A stretch of DNA of 64,000 bases from Marinicella sediminis (GCF_002000055.1 NZ_MVBD01000002.1:452894-516893), one strand, 5' to 3'. Counted from the stretch's first letter, positions 46,074-56,549 are shown. The notes: a model not told the origin generated them from the sequence alone. Made by a program: numbers and translations.

Positions 46074-47681
46074 ATGTCTCAATCAAAATCCGGACAACGC
46101 AACGAATACCTGAACCGCAGGACGTTTGCCATCATCTCGCATCCGGATGCGGGTAAAACCACCATCACCGAAAAGATTCTGTTGTTCGGTGGTGCCATTC
46201 AGGTCGCGGGCTCGGTGAAATCCAGAAAAGCCGATCGCCATGCCACTTCAGACTGGATGGCCATGGAACAGGAACGGGGCATCTCGATCACCTCCTCCAT
46301 CATGCAATTCCCTTACAAAGGTCGCACCATGAACCTGCTGGACACCCCGGGCCATGCCGACTTCTCGGAGGATACCTACCGCACGCTGACTGCTGTGGAT
46401 TCGGCTTTGATGGTGATCGATTGTGCCAAAGGTGTGGAAGAGCGAACCATCAAACTGATGGAAGTGTGTCGCCTGAGAACCACCCCAATATATACCTTCA
46501 TCAACAAGCTTGACCGGGAGGGTAAAGACCCGATTGAATTACTGGATGAAGTGGAAGACGTGCTGAAAATCCGCTGTGCTCCAATCACCTGGCCCATAGG
46601 CATGGGCAAACGACTCAAAGGGGTTTATCATTTCATCGATGATGAAGTCTTGTTGTATGAAGCCGGCAAGAACTATGAAACCCAGCAGGCTGTGGTGATC
46701 AAAGGTTTGAACTCACCTGAACTTGATGAAAAGCTGGGCGATGTGGCCGCCGAGTTGCGTGAAGAAATTGAACTGGTACAGGGCGCTTCGCATAAATTTG
46801 ATAAACAAGCCTACCTGAACGGTGAATTGTCCCCAGTGTTTTTTGGTTCAGCGATCAACAACTTTGGTGTGCAACCGTTACTGGACTCATTCGTTGAGCA
46901 TGCACCTGAGCCCCAACCCAGGGCCACCACCGAACGGGTGGTTGAGCCTGACGAAACCAAATGCAGTGGCTTTGTGTTCAAAATACAAGCCAATATGGAC
47001 CCCAATCACCGTGACCGGGTGGCCTTTATGCGCATCTGTTCCGGTGTCTTCACCCAGGGCATGAAATTGAAAAATTCCCGCACTGGAAAAGACATCAAGA
47101 TTCCCAATGCCCTGACTTTTCTGGCTGAACACCGGGATCATGTTGAACACGCCTATCCGGGTGACATCATCGGCATACATAACCATGGGACCATCAGCAT
47201 TGGTGATTCTTTCAGCGAAACCGAAAACCTGCAGTTCACCGGAATTCCCAGCTTTGCGCCGGAGTTATTCCGCCGGGCCAGACTCAAAGATCCACTGAAA
47301 CTCAAAGCCCTGCAAAAAGGATTGGCACAGTTATCTGAAGAAGGAGCCACTCAGTTTTTCAGGCCATTGATCAGCAATGAACTGATCCTTGGTGCGGTCG
47401 GTGTACTGCAGTTTGAAGTGGTCGCCTATCGCCTGAAACGGGAATACAATGTGGAAGCCATCTTTGAAAATGTTGATACCCGCACTGCCTACTGGGTGGA
47501 TACCGACGATGACAAGAAAATGCAACAGTTCAGGAACAAAAATGAAATGAACCTCGCAGAAGATGCCCATGGACACCTGGTTTATCTGGCTCCTTCCATG
47601 GTGAACCTGCAACTGGCACAAGACCGCCATCCTGACATCCGCTTCCACAACACCACAGAGACATTAAAAACCCGACCTTAA
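46074..47681 (+). CDS. prfC: Peptide chain release factor 3
   Basis: 535 residues; E. coli RF3 has 529. A translational GTPase that removes RF1/RF2 from ribosomes after peptide release. The G1 motif SHPDAGKTT, the switch region [13 protein letters not shown]3 [15 protein letters not shown] and G4 FINKLDR are all present, followed by domain II and the RF3-specific C-terminal domain. A single gene on the plus strand, with a convergent regulator gene 21 bases downstream. Confidence 0.97.
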   Translation: MSQSKSGQRNEYLNRRTFAIISHPDAGKTTITEKILLFGGAIQVAGSVKSRKADRHATSDWMAMEQERGISITSSIMQFPYKGRTMNLLDTPGHADFSEDTYRTLTAVDSALMVIDCAKGVEERTIKLMEVCRLRTTPIYTFINKLDREGKDPIELLDEVEDVLKIRCAPITWPIGMGKRLKGVYHFIDDEVLLYEAGKNYETQQAVVIKGLNSPELDEKLGDVAAELREEIELVQGASHKFDKQAYLNGELSPVFFGSAINNFGVQPLLDSFVEHAPEPQPRATTERVVEPDETKCSGFVFKIQANMDPNHRDRVAFMRICSGVFTQGMKLKNSRTGKDIKIPNALTFLAEHRDHVEHAYPGDIIGIHNHGTISIGDSFSETENLQFTGIPSFAPELFRRARLKDPLKLKALQKGLAQLSEEGATQFFRPLISNELILGAVGVLQFEVVAYRLKREYNVEAIFENVDTRTAYWVDTDDDKKMQQFRNKNEMNLAEDAHGHLVYLAPSMVNLQLAQDRHPDIRFHNTTETLKTRP

Positions 47682-47702
47682 GTCATAAGATGCAGACTTT
47701 AC

Positions 47703-48512
47703 TCAGCAGTTGTTTCCCCGGGCTGTAAACAGCTGTTGAGTGAATTCATCAGCCGGGTACAGCAGCTCCAGCCTGATTTCCTGCGTGGTGAGGTCCAATG
47801 GTGTACCGATGGTGGCAATGGTGGTAAAAAAACGCCCGGTTTTTCCATTGAAATCAAATTCCAGTGTCAACATAGGTAATCCATAATTCAAGTGACCCAT
47901 GCTGTCTTTCGCTGGTTCAGGCGAGTCCACTGCATTGACCCAGTTCAATAACCAATCATCCTGTAGGCTGATGGCCTCTTCCCTGACCCTGGCCAGCAGC
48001 ATCGGAGCCACCAGATCCCAATTCTTCACCTGAGAACGCAATCCATCGCTGGCAAAAAACAACTCCAGCGCATTGTTATATTGTTGCCTGTTGCGCTGAC
48101 CCATAACCGCTGTTAAAAATGCCTGATATCCTGAATTACTCAGCAAAACATCATAACGACTGTTCATTACCAGCGCGGGAAAAGGATTGTGGTTATTCAG
48201 CAATTGTTGCAATGCCTGGTTAACCAATGCCATCTCTTCACTGTCCAGTCCCTGTTCCTTGAAATGAGGTGCATAACCCGCCGCTTCCAGCAGACGGTTC
48301 TGTTGTCTGAATGGCAAACACAGGGCCTGACCAAGATACATCACCATCTCTTTACTGGGTTTTGACTTGTCATTTTCCATGTAACTCAGGTGTTTGGTTG
48401 AGATACCAATGTCCATGGCCAGTTGTAACTGACTGATGTTTTTTTGCTGGCGCCAGAAACGTAACATCGAACCAAGGGTATTTTGAGGGACCATCAGGGC
48501 ACTGCTTTTCAT
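47703..48512 (-). CDS. XRE family regulator with MmyB-like ligand-binding domain
   Basis: About 269 residues. The N-terminal helix-turn-helix (about 8-65: LRFWRQQKNISQLQLAMDIGISTKHLSYMENDKSKPSKEMV) is followed by the MmyB-type PAS-like ligand-binding domain (about 100-265), thought to bind fatty acids or similar ligands. Start choice: ATG at 48512 (GAGG ten bases upstream) or GTG at 48518. It is divergent from a small membrane protein gene, its most likely target. Confidence 0.88.
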   Translation of the reverse strand: MKSSALMVPQNTLGSMLRFWRQQKNISQLQLAMDIGISTKHLSYMENDKSKPSKEMVMYLGQALCLPFRQQNRLLEAAGYAPHFKEQGLDSEEMALVNQALQQLLNNHNPFPALVMNSRYDVLLSNSGYQAFLTAVMGQRNRQQYNNALELFFASDGLRSQVKNWDLVAPMLLARVREEAISLQDDWLLNWVNAVDSPEPAKDSMGHLNYGLPMLTLEFDFNGKTGRFFTTIATIGTPLDLTTQEIRLELLYPADEFTQQLFTARGNNC

Positions 48513-48597
48513 ATCCACTTAACCTCAGAGGTAATGGCCACATTTAAGCATATATGACACCATACAACCACTGAATCTGATTACCTGGAGAATAGAT

Positions 48598-48903
48598 ATG
48601 AAAAAGTGGATTGCCGGCCTGGTATTGCTGTTGTTTTCAGGCCTCACTGCAGTGGCTTTGTGGCATCATGGTTATGTGGGACTTTTTGCCTTTCAACTGA
48701 GTACCTATGCAGGTATTCAGGTACTGACAGATCTGGTCATTGCCTTGGGTTTGTTTTTATTGTGGTTGTGGCAGGATGCCAAACAGGCCGGGCGAAACCC
48801 CTGGCCTTGGATCCTGGGGACATGTGTCACTGGCTCCATAGCCCCACTGTTGTATGTTTTACTGTTCAAGTTGAATCAAAAACAACCCTCAGTTGCCAAT
48901 TAA
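48598..48903 (+). CDS. Small membrane protein, DUF2834-like
   Basis: 101 residues with three hydrophobic helices (WIAGLVLLLFSGLTAVALWHHG, GIQVLTDLVIALGLFLLWLWQDAKQAGRN, WILGTCVTGSIAPLLYVLLF). The pattern resembles DUF2834 proteins of unknown function. It is divergently transcribed from the MmyB-type regulator, which probably controls it. Confidence 0.72.
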   Translation: MKKWIAGLVLLLFSGLTAVALWHHGYVGLFAFQLSTYAGIQVLTDLVIALGLFLLWLWQDAKQAGRNPWPWILGTCVTGSIAPLLYVLLFKLNQKQPSVAN

Positions 48904-48934
48904 CCAGCCAGCAAAAACAGCCTGGCCAATGAGC

Positions 48935-48969
48935 GACTGCCCCCGACCTGAAGGCATTCGGGGGCAGTC
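48935..48969. terminator. Hairpin after the small membrane protein
   Basis: GACTGCCCCCGA pairs with TCGGGGGCAGTC over 12 bp with an 11-base loop, 32 bases after the stop codon. No T-run follows. Confidence 0.5.
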
Positions 48970-49013
48970 AGGAATACCGACAGCAAAAATGCGTTTATTT
49001 CTACGGAAAGAAC

Positions 49014-49042
49014 TTGACAAAAAGCATGATTGATATGAAAAT
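49014..49042 (+). promoter_or_regulatory. tRNA-Met promoter
   Basis: TTGACA (49014-49019) and GAAAAT (49037-49042) are 17 bases apart, with a GC-rich TCGCGC discriminator downstream, as in stringently controlled stable-RNA promoters. It lies 14 bases before the tRNA. Confidence 0.65.
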
Positions 49043-49056
49043 TCGCGCTCTCTTGT

Positions 49057-49133
49057 GGCTATATAGCTCAGCTGGTTAGAGCACAGCATTCATAATGCTG
49101 GGGTCCCTGGTTCAAGTCCAGGTATAGCCACCA
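49057..49133 (+). tRNA. tRNA-Met (CAT), elongator type
   Basis: GGCTATA pairs with TATAGCC, CCA is encoded, and the anticodon loop reads TTCATAA. The acceptor and D-arm sequence resembles elongator tRNA-Met rather than the initiator; a lysidine tRNA-Ile(CAT) is the less likely alternative. Confidence 0.93.
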
Positions 49134-49224
49134 CTTCTCCCCCATTTTTCAGGACCACGGTCCACTTCACAAAACAGGCCAACGGGCTTTTGTATTATCA
49201 TGCATTTCATTTTATAATCATTGC

Positions 49225-49743
49225 ATGAAATCTATCCTCTTGCTGACCTGGCTGATCAATGCCCTGACCTACTCAGAAACCCAATGGGTTCATTTAGGTA
49301 GTACCGACATTGACTGGGGTTACAAAACACCTTATCGACTCACCTTACTTGCACCCAAAGGCATCCATGACGCCAGCGACATCAGAAATGGTGTACAAAC
49401 CATGCAGTTTGAAATTGAATGGTTGGTGCCAGTGACCACCGAAGAACAGGTTCACCAACACTTCAAAGAACTCATAGAAAACAACCTGAAAGACCAAGAG
49501 TCCATCAAGTTCAATCAAATCATCATCAATCGACTGGTTGAAAAATTACCTGAAGCCAGGCGTGCAGATCGCTGGCATTTTTATTTTTCACCCGATTCAG
49601 GAACCCAGTTGGTTATTGATGACCAGGAACTGCACACCATCATCGGCTCTGAAGTCAACCGGGCATTGCACCACGCCTGGTTGCTGAAAGACCCTGTCAC
49701 CACGGCAAAACTACTTAACCGTCTACTCAAAATAGGAAAATAA
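49225..49743 (+). CDS. Chalcone isomerase-like secreted protein
   Basis: 172 residues with an N-terminal hydrophobic signal (SILLLTWLINALTYS). The C-terminal part WHFYFSPDSGTQLVIDDQELHTIIGSEVNRALHHAWLL fits the chalcone isomerase-like fold (Chalcone_3 type) found in bacterial periplasmic proteins, where the substrate is unknown. Its stop codon overlaps the start of the large amidohydrolase gene (TAATG), so the two are translationally coupled. Confidence 0.7.
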   Translation: MKSILLLTWLINALTYSETQWVHLGSTDIDWGYKTPYRLTLLAPKGIHDASDIRNGVQTMQFEIEWLVPVTTEEQVHQHFKELIENNLKDQESIKFNQIIINRLVEKLPEARRADRWHFYFSPDSGTQLVIDDQELHTIIGSEVNRALHHAWLLKDPVTTAKLLNRLLKIGK

Positions 49744-52700
49744 TGAATACAAAACTCAAGTTGACAGCCTGGGCTGTGCTTGCCTGCAGCCAATTCGCGC
49801 AGGCTGCACAAGTACCCACAGAAACCGTCAATGGCAACATTGATCAGCGCACCCCACTGATGGCATTGACCCATGCCACCATTCATGTCAATCCGGATAA
49901 AACCCTTGAACAAGCCACCGTATTGATACAAGGTGACCGCATTGTGGGAATCAGCGAGGATAATCAGGTACCCGATGATGCCCAAGTAATCAATTATCGT
50001 GGTTTACACATTTATCCCGGATTCATCCACCTGGATGCGTCAACCGGTTTGCCTGAGCCTGACAAAAAACCACCATTCAGCTGGGGTGGCAAAGAAACCA
50101 TAAACAGCACCAAACCAGGTGCATATAACAACAACGAAGCCATCAAAGCCAGCTACGATGCCGCTGAGCATTTCAACACCGATGCCAAAGCCAATCAAAA
50201 ACTTCGTGAAGCCGGATTCACTGTGGCCCTGAGTCACCGCAAAGACGGCATCATGCGCGGCACTTCTGTGCTGACACACTTGTCTGATGGCGCCCCTGAA
50301 TTGAGCATCATCAAGTCGCAGGTGGCACAACATTACTCATTTGACAAAGGTTCATCCAAACAAGATTACCCAATATCTCTGATGGGTGCGGCGGCATTGA
50401 TCAGACAAACCTGGCTGGATGCCGACTGGTATGCCAGGCAGGACGTCATGGTAGACCTTGATCTGGCAGCCATCAACCAACAGCAACAACTGCCTAAATT
50501 CATCACCGTGGGCAATTGGCAGCAAAACCTCCTGGCAGATAAAATCGCCACCGAATTTGCAACTCAATTCATGGTCAGAACCCAAGGGGATTCTTACCAA
50601 AACCTGACTGCGGTGAAAGCCACCGGCCAGGCTTTGATCGTGCCCCTGAAGTTTCCCAAAGCACCTGAAATTCATGATCAGCTTGATGCCTGGAACATTG
50701 ATTATACCGACCTGAAAAAATGGGAACTGGCACCCCACAATCCTGCACTGCTGGAACAACAGGAAATCACTTTCGCACTGGTTCCGGACGAAGGACCTAA
50801 GGCACTGGGAGGCTTTCTTAAAGACCTCAGAACCGCACATGAAAAAGGCCTCAGTCAACGCGCGGCACTGGCTGCACTGACAGAAACACCAGCTCAACTG
50901 TTGGGAGCCAAAGACCTCGGCGCTGTGGCTGAAGGCTATCTGGCCAATCTGGTGATCACCGATGGACCTTTGTTGTCCAAAGGCACGCAAATCGCAGAAA
51001 CCTGGGTGGCTGGTCAAAACCACACCATCAATGGCCGGCCTGATTTGTTGAGCGGAATGTATGAACTGGCCATGAAAGACCACAGCCATCAGTTTGAACT
51101 GAAGCGCGAAAAAGGTAAATACAAACTCTCTCCGGTTGCAGAGGATGACCCGTACAGCTATCAGCTGACCACAGCTGGACAATTCGCTAAACTGACGGTT
51201 AAGTCAGATGAAAAAGAAGTCAAACTGCTGGGCCTGATCAAAGACCACGCCATCAATGCCACCGACGGCAGCGGTTGGGTGATCAGTAAAACCAGCGACC
51301 TCGATGCTGACAAGCAGACTGATCCGACCAAAGATCAACCCACGCAGCCGGTTATTCCAAGCCCATTCACTGCTTATGGCATGGCTTCCATCGACCCCAG
51401 TGACTCGGTGCTGATTCAAAACGCCACGGTGTGGACCAATGAAGAGCAAGGCATTCTGCAAAACACCGATGTCCTGGTGATCGATGGCAAAATCAACAAA
51501 CTGGGACAAAATCTGCAAGCCGCTCATGACATCAAAGTGATTGATGGCAGTGAACTACACCTGACCACAGGCATCATTGATGAACATGCCCACATCGCAT
51601 TGTTGTCTGTCAATGACATTGCCGTCAATTCTTCAATGGTCAGAATGGAGGATGTGGTCAATCCGCATGACATCAACATCTATCGCAACCTCTCAGGCGG
51701 TGTCACCGCTGCTCAATTACTGCACGGTTCGGCCAATCCAATTGGTGGTCAATCTGCCCTGATCAAACTCAAATGGGGAGCCAGTCACCCGGAAGACCTG
51801 CTGATTGATGACGCCAAAGGCTTCATCAAGTTTGCCCTTGGTGAAAACGTCAAACGTTCGCGCAGCCAGGATTCTATCCGCTATCCGCTGACCCGCATGG
51901 GCGTCGAACAGGTTTACCGCGATGCCTTTACCCAAGCCAGGGCATACGAACAGGAATGGCAGGCTTTCAACAACCTCAGTAGCCGGGCTCAAAAAAGAAC
52001 CACCCCACCACGTAAAGACCTGGCCATGGAAGCCACCCTTGAGGTGCTCAATCAACAACGCTTTGTATCTTGCCACTCTTATGTACAATCTGAAATCAAC
52101 ATGTTGATGCATGTTGCTGAAGATTTCGATTTCAGGGTCAACACCTTCACCCACATCCTCGAAGGCTACAAAGTGGCTGACAAAATGAAAGCCCATGGAG
52201 TGGGCGGATCTACTTTTGCCGATTGGTGGGCCTATAAATGGGAAGTTAATTATGCGATTCCCTACAACGCGGCACTGATGAACAACGAAGGTGTGGTCAC
52301 TGCCATCAATTCAGATTCAGCAGAAATGTCCAGAAGGTTAAATCAGGAAGCCGCCAAGGCAATTAAATATGGAGGACTGAGCGAAACCGAAGCGTGGAAA
52401 TTGGTGACGCTCAATCCAGCTAAGCTGTTGCACCTTGATGACCGCATGGGTTCCATTGCCGTTGGTAAAGACGCTGATCTGGTATTGTGGTCTGATCATC
52501 CGCTGTCGATTTATGCCAAGGCTGAGAAAACCCTGGTTGATGGTGTGCTTTACTTTGACCGGGAACAACAAGCTGACCTTGAGTCCATGATAGCCACTGA
52601 AAAACAACGGCTGATTGATCTCAGCAAAGCGTCACCAGGGCAAAAAGCACCTTTCAAATCAATGCCACCCAAAACCTATGAATGCGAAAGCATCACCGGA

Positions 52701-52745
52701 TACCATGAGTTTGACCACATGTTTTACACAGGAGCACAGCAATGA
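49743..52745 (+). CDS. Large secreted double amidohydrolase
   Basis: 1000 residues with a signal peptide (LTAWAVLACSQFAQAA). Two amidohydrolase-like units are joined. The N-terminal one (about 30-430) has the HLDAST phrase but no H-x-H metal pair, so it looks inactive. The C-terminal one (about 550-960) has the metal motif EHAHIAL, then CHSYVQSEINMLMHV, FTHILEGYK and SDSAEM, so it should bind metal and hydrolyse an amide or cyclic amide. Substrate unknown. Middle gene of a three-gene operon with overlaps on both sides. Confidence 0.87.
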   Translation: MNTKLKLTAWAVLACSQFAQAAQVPTETVNGNIDQRTPLMALTHATIHVNPDKTLEQATVLIQGDRIVGISEDNQVPDDAQVINYRGLHIYPGFIHLDASTGLPEPDKKPPFSWGGKETINSTKPGAYNNNEAIKASYDAAEHFNTDAKANQKLREAGFTVALSHRKDGIMRGTSVLTHLSDGAPELSIIKSQVAQHYSFDKGSSKQDYPISLMGAAALIRQTWLDADWYARQDVMVDLDLAAINQQQQLPKFITVGNWQQNLLADKIATEFATQFMVRTQGDSYQNLTAVKATGQALIVPLKFPKAPEIHDQLDAWNIDYTDLKKWELAPHNPALLEQQEITFALVPDEGPKALGGFLKDLRTAHEKGLSQRAALAALTETPAQLLGAKDLGAVAEGYLANLVITDGPLLSKGTQIAETWVAGQNHTINGRPDLLSGMYELAMKDHSHQFELKREKGKYKLSPVAEDDPYSYQLTTAGQFAKLTVKSDEKEVKLLGLIKDHAINATDGSGWVISKTSDLDADKQTDPTKDQPTQPVIPSPFTAYGMASIDPSDSVLIQNATVWTNEEQGILQNTDVLVIDGKINKLGQNLQAAHDIKVIDGSELHLTTGIIDEHAHIALLSVNDIAVNSSMVRMEDVVNPHDINIYRNLSGGVTAAQLLHGSANPIGGQSALIKLKWGASHPEDLLIDDAKGFIKFALGENVKRSRSQDSIRYPLTRMGVEQVYRDAFTQARAYEQEWQAFNNLSSRAQKRTTPPRKDLAMEATLEVLNQQRFVSCHSYVQSEINMLMHVAEDFDFRVNTFTHILEGYKVADKMKAHGVGGSTFADWWAYKWEVNYAIPYNAALMNNEGVVTAINSDSAEMSRRLNQEAAKAIKYGGLSETEAWKLVTLNPAKLLHLDDRMGSIAVGKDADLVLWSDHPLSIYAKAEKTLVDGVLYFDREQQADLESMIATEKQRLIDLSKASPGQKAPFKSMPPKTYECESITGYHEFDHMFYTGAQQ

Positions 52746-54004
52746 AAAAAGTCATCACCACAACCCTCATGATGTGCTCAATGGCAGCCTCTGCATTGAC
52801 CCCTGCTCCGGCTGCAAAACCGGTTGACCAGGTATTCATCAACGCCAACATCCATGTGGGTAACGGCGAAGTTCTGGAAAATGCACAGTTTGCCATCAGT
52901 GATGGGAAAATCAGCCGTGCGGGCTATTACAGAATGGCCCTGGATGGCAGCGAAATTGATCTTAAGGGTCAACACATATACCCTGGATTCATTCTGGCTT
53001 CAACCAATCTGGGGCTGACCGAAGTGGATTCAGTGAAGGCCACCATAGATGCCACAGAAACCGGACAGCTCAACCCCAATGTCCGCGCACTGATTGCCTA
53101 CAATACCGACTCGGAACGCATACCCACAATGCGTTTTAATGGCATTCTTTTGGCCCAAACCACCCCTTCTGGTGGACTGGTCAGCGGCACCTCTTCAGTG
53201 GTCCAGCTGGACGCCTGGAATTGGGAAGATGCTGTGGTCAAAGCCGATGATGGCCTGCACATCAACTGGCCTGCTGAGTGGTCAAAGCGATTTGATTTCA
53301 GCACTTTTACCATGCAACTGAAAAAAGACGACAAGTACACTGAGAAAACTGATCAGATCAAAGCCTTACTGGCAGATGCACGCAGTACAGGTCATGACAA
53401 TAACGTCAAACTCAATGCCGTCAAACCAGTGTTCAGCGGGCAAAAGAAAGTCTTCATCCACACCAACAACCCCAAGTCAATCATTGAGGCCATCAGCCAT
53501 ATCAAGTCAATGGGAATAGATGATCCTGTTTTGGTTACTGGACAAGCAGCAGGATCTGTCATTGAGTTCCTGCAAGAACAGCAAATCAGTGTCATCATCA
53601 ATGGTACACATGCCCTCCCCCAACTGTCCGATGACTCCATCGATGAACGCTACAGCCTGCCGGCAAGGCTGCTTCAGGCTGGTATCCAGACTGCCTTGAC
53701 TTATCCAGGATCCATGAGTTCGCGCAACCTGGCTTTTGCCGCAGGGAGTACTGTGGCCTACGGCCTGTCAACTGAACAAGCCCTGCAAATGATCACCGGC
53801 ACAGCTGCGCAAATACTGGGCATTGATGATCAATACGGCACCCTGGAAGTTGGTAAGAGCGCCACCTTTTTCATTAGCCAGGGAGATGCCCTGGATATGC
53901 GGGGTAATGTGGTTGAACAAGCATACATTGATGGCAGACCGGTCGAGTTGCACACCCGTCAACAAGAGTTGTATGAACGTTACAAGGAAAAATACGACCA
54001 GTAA
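52742..54004 (+). CDS. Secreted amidohydrolase-like protein, metal site degenerate
   Basis: 420 residues with a signal peptide (TTTLMMCSMAASA). The order of an amidohydrolase barrel is kept (GQHIYPGFILASTNLGLTEVDSV, GTAAQILGIDDQYGTLEVGKSATFFI), but the H-x-H pair after the first strand is replaced by ASTNLGL, as in the N-terminal half of the upstream protein. It may be a partner subunit. The start overlaps the upstream stop (ATGA). Confidence 0.83.
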   Translation: MKKVITTTLMMCSMAASALTPAPAAKPVDQVFINANIHVGNGEVLENAQFAISDGKISRAGYYRMALDGSEIDLKGQHIYPGFILASTNLGLTEVDSVKATIDATETGQLNPNVRALIAYNTDSERIPTMRFNGILLAQTTPSGGLVSGTSSVVQLDAWNWEDAVVKADDGLHINWPAEWSKRFDFSTFTMQLKKDDKYTEKTDQIKALLADARSTGHDNNVKLNAVKPVFSGQKKVFIHTNNPKSIIEAISHIKSMGIDDPVLVTGQAAGSVIEFLQEQQISVIINGTHALPQLSDDSIDERYSLPARLLQAGIQTALTYPGSMSSRNLAFAAGSTVAYGLSTEQALQMITGTAAQILGIDDQYGTLEVGKSATFFISQGDALDMRGNVVEQAYIDGRPVELHTRQQELYERYKEKYDQ

Positions 54005-54025
54005 GCAAATGCCTTAAACGCATTG

Positions 54026-54058
54026 AAAAGGAGCCATTCAGGCTCCTTTTTTTTATTT
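54026..54058 (+). terminator. Rho-independent terminator of the amidohydrolase operon
   Basis: AAAAGGAGCC pairs with GGCTCCTTTT around a 5-base loop and runs into eight T residues; it lies about 20 bases after the operon. Confidence 0.92.
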
Positions 54059-54538
54059 GAGACCCCGTTGGCCTGACCAACAGCACTCAATCAGTCATTT
54101 ATTTGGCATTGATTGGATCACTGAATACTGATGACAGTCACCCATTCATAGAAAACCTGTCAGGTAAAGGCCAGGAAACACTGATCATCAGCACAAACAA
54201 CCAACCTGATTAATTGATCGCAGTAGACAACGCGTGACTTGCCTGCCACAGTGAGTTCATGAACCTGTATATCATTCCAATCGAACAACAATGAGTGACA
54301 AAACCTTGAAAAGCTGAATAGATCACTCCGCTTGATTAACCCCCTGGTATCAATTGGCATTGCCGGCCCGTTACAACAACACCCACACATGGCTGGCTGT
54401 TGTACATGCTGACATTGAACAGGAACTCATATAATTCATTCTCAGGACCTTGCGTTGATGGCATTTTGCTGGTGTATATCTACAGGGCATAAAACAAAGG
54501 GCGTGAGATCAAGCATCCCGAAATGAACCTTTACCCAC
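54059..54538. other. Intergenic region without a supported gene
   Basis: About 480 bases between two terminators that face each other. The longest minus-strand frame (54160-54390) is short, rich in cysteine and lacks a ribosome-binding site, so I do not call it. No tRNA or repeat is seen. Confidence 0.5.
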
Positions 54539-54564
54539 AAAAAAAGGAGCCCTCAGGCTCCTTT
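54539..54564 (-). terminator. Rho-independent terminator after ppiD
   Basis: On the minus strand AAAGGAGCC pairs with GGCTCCTTT around TGAG and continues in T residues. It lies 24 bases after the ppiD stop. Confidence 0.92.
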
Positions 54565-54587
54565 CATGAAAGTTTGAACAATCAGGC

Positions 54588-56486
54588 TTACAGCGCTGAC
54601 TGGTTAAGCAAATCTTCATTGATGGTAACACTGGCTGATTCGCGCAGCGCCTGAAGCAATAACACCTGTTCATTGTTTTTGATGTTTCTGCTCAATTGAG
54701 CTGAGTCTGTGCTCTTGTCTTCCATTTCTTCAGGGTTTACATCGTTGACCGCCAGTAAATGCACCACTGCCAACTCATTGCCATTGCTCTCCAGGACTTC
54801 GGCAGTCACATCATCTGCCGGACGGCCCATTTCAAAAACATTCTTCACCAAACTGAACGGCAAGGAAGATCCTGTTCGGGCAATGTCCCTGGCTTGTTGT
54901 ACTTCCAGGTCGCGGTCAGCAGCCGCTTGTGTCAGATCAGCATCTCCAGTTTCCAGTTCGGCCATGATGGCATCTGCCATTTCACGGGCCTGATCAGCAG
55001 CTTTGTCATTTTTCAAAGCGGTGACAATGCTTTCCCTGACTTCTTCCAGTGGTTTCAACGATGCTTCTTTCACTTCGCTGAGGTTCAGGAACACAATGTG
55101 TGTGTCGGAGATATTGATAACATCTGAGTTGAGTAATTCATCTTTAACAATCGACGAAAACGCGGCATTGATGAATTCTGGATTGGCGGCCAAACCCACG
55201 CCACCACTGCGGCCAAAAAATTCTGTGGTTTGAATACTCAGACCAGTGGCTTCTGCAGCGGCATCCAAACCTGCACCGGCATCCAACACTTGCTCAGACA
55301 ACAAACTGGCCTGATCAAGAAATACGTTTTCAGATTGTGAAGCCTGCAGTTCCTGAATGATGTCAAACTTAACTTCTTCATAAACTGGAATTGAAGGCGG
55401 TCTGATGTCATTCAATTGAATCAGATGATAGCCAAACTGTGATTTGACAGGCTCTGAGACACTGCCCACTTCCATGGCAAATAATGCATCCTCAAACTCA
55501 TCAACCATGTCATCAGGTGATACCCAACCCAGGTCTCCACCACTGCTGGCTGAACCAGGGTCCTGCGAATAAGCTTCAGCCAGTTCAGCAAATGCTTCGC
55601 CGGCGGCCAGTTTATCCTGAATGTCCTGTAATTGAGCTTCTGCATTACCATCATCATTGATCAGGATGTGCGAAGCCAGTCTTTGTTCAGGCTTTTGAAA
55701 ACGGGCCTTATCAGATTCGAAATATTGCAATGCTTCTGCTTCATCAATTTCAATCTGCATGGCCACATCTGCCGCATTGAGTTCCAGGTAGTTGACAGAA
55801 ACTTGTTCTTCAGTCATGTATTCAGCGGCATTTTCATCGTAATAGGCAGTGATTTCTTCTTCTGACAATTCAATGCTTTCAATGAATTGAGCCGGATCTA
55901 CGGTGATGTAGTCAAAATCTCTGGTTTGTTTGTTCAACTGAACCATTTTATTGGTTTCAAAAGGCGTTACAAAAGCCGTGGTATTGAACAATTCATTGAG
56001 TACCTGACCGGCCTGCTCTTCTTCCAGCTTCATTTGCAGCATTTGTGCGGACTGATTGGTTTGTACCAGCCAGGCAGCGTATAAGGATTTATCAAACTGA
56101 CCATTTGCATCCTGAAATGCCGGTGCCTGTTCAATGGTTTCTCTGATTTCTGCTTCAGTGATGGTGTAACCGTTATCCAGGGCCAATTGTTTAACCAACG
56201 CGTTGTTGATCATTGACTCCAGAAAATTTCTCCGCATCATTGGCGTGTCGAAAAAACTGGGGTCGAAACCTTCACCAAACTGATTCAACATGTTGTTGCG
56301 GTACGTATTGAACTGCGAATTGAACTCGGTGTAAGTAATGGTTTCACCATTGACTGTGGCCAGGGTATCGTTGCTGGATTGAGCAAAATAATCCCCGACT
56401 CCCCACAAGGCAAATGCCAAAATCAAAATGCCCATGACAACGGTCATGAACACGCCTGATGATTTTTTTCTGATCCAAGTTAACAT
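54588..56486 (-). CDS. ppiD: Peptidyl-prolyl cis-trans isomerase D (periplasmic folding chaperone)
   Basis: 632 residues. One N-terminal membrane anchor (GVFMTVVMGILILAFALWGVG), a SurA-like chaperone region and one parvulin domain (about 265-355: LASHILINDD, DPGSASSGGDLGWVSPDDMVDEFEDAL, GYHLIQLNDI), then a C-terminal region. PpiD sits at the SecYEG exit and helps periplasmic proteins fold. Length and order match the E. coli protein (623). It follows hupB and two tRNAs, the usual gene order. Confidence 0.95.
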   Translation of the reverse strand: MLTWIRKKSSGVFMTVVMGILILAFALWGVGDYFAQSSNDTLATVNGETITYTEFNSQFNTYRNNMLNQFGEGFDPSFFDTPMMRRNFLESMINNALVKQLALDNGYTITEAEIRETIEQAPAFQDANGQFDKSLYAAWLVQTNQSAQMLQMKLEEEQAGQVLNELFNTTAFVTPFETNKMVQLNKQTRDFDYITVDPAQFIESIELSEEEITAYYDENAAEYMTEEQVSVNYLELNAADVAMQIEIDEAEALQYFESDKARFQKPEQRLASHILINDDGNAEAQLQDIQDKLAAGEAFAELAEAYSQDPGSASSGGDLGWVSPDDMVDEFEDALFAMEVGSVSEPVKSQFGYHLIQLNDIRPPSIPVYEEVKFDIIQELQASQSENVFLDQASLLSEQVLDAGAGLDAAAEATGLSIQTTEFFGRSGGVGLAANPEFINAAFSSIVKDELLNSDVINISDTHIVFLNLSEVKEASLKPLEEVRESIVTALKNDKAADQAREMADAIMAELETGDADLTQAAADRDLEVQQARDIARTGSSLPFSLVKNVFEMGRPADDVTAEVLESNGNELAVVHLLAVNDVNPEEMEDKSTDSAQLSRNIKNNEQVLLLQALRESASVTINEDLLNQSAL

Positions 56487-56511
56487 ATCTTTTTTCGTCT
56501 AAATTGTTGCT

Positions 56512-56541
56512 AAAAAAAAAGGGTGTCTGAATGACACCCTT
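56512..56541 (-). terminator. Rho-independent terminator after tRNA-Asp
   Basis: On the minus strand GGGTGTC pairs with GACACCC around ATTCA and is followed by nine T residues. It ends the hupB-tRNA transcript before ppiD. Confidence 0.93.
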
Positions 56542-56549
56542 CTTTTATG

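Noticed and set aside
54160..54390. Minus-strand frame of 76 codons between the amidohydrolase operon and ppiD
   Set aside because: No ribosome-binding site, unusual cysteine-rich start (MCGCCCNGP) and position beyond a strong terminator; more likely chance.
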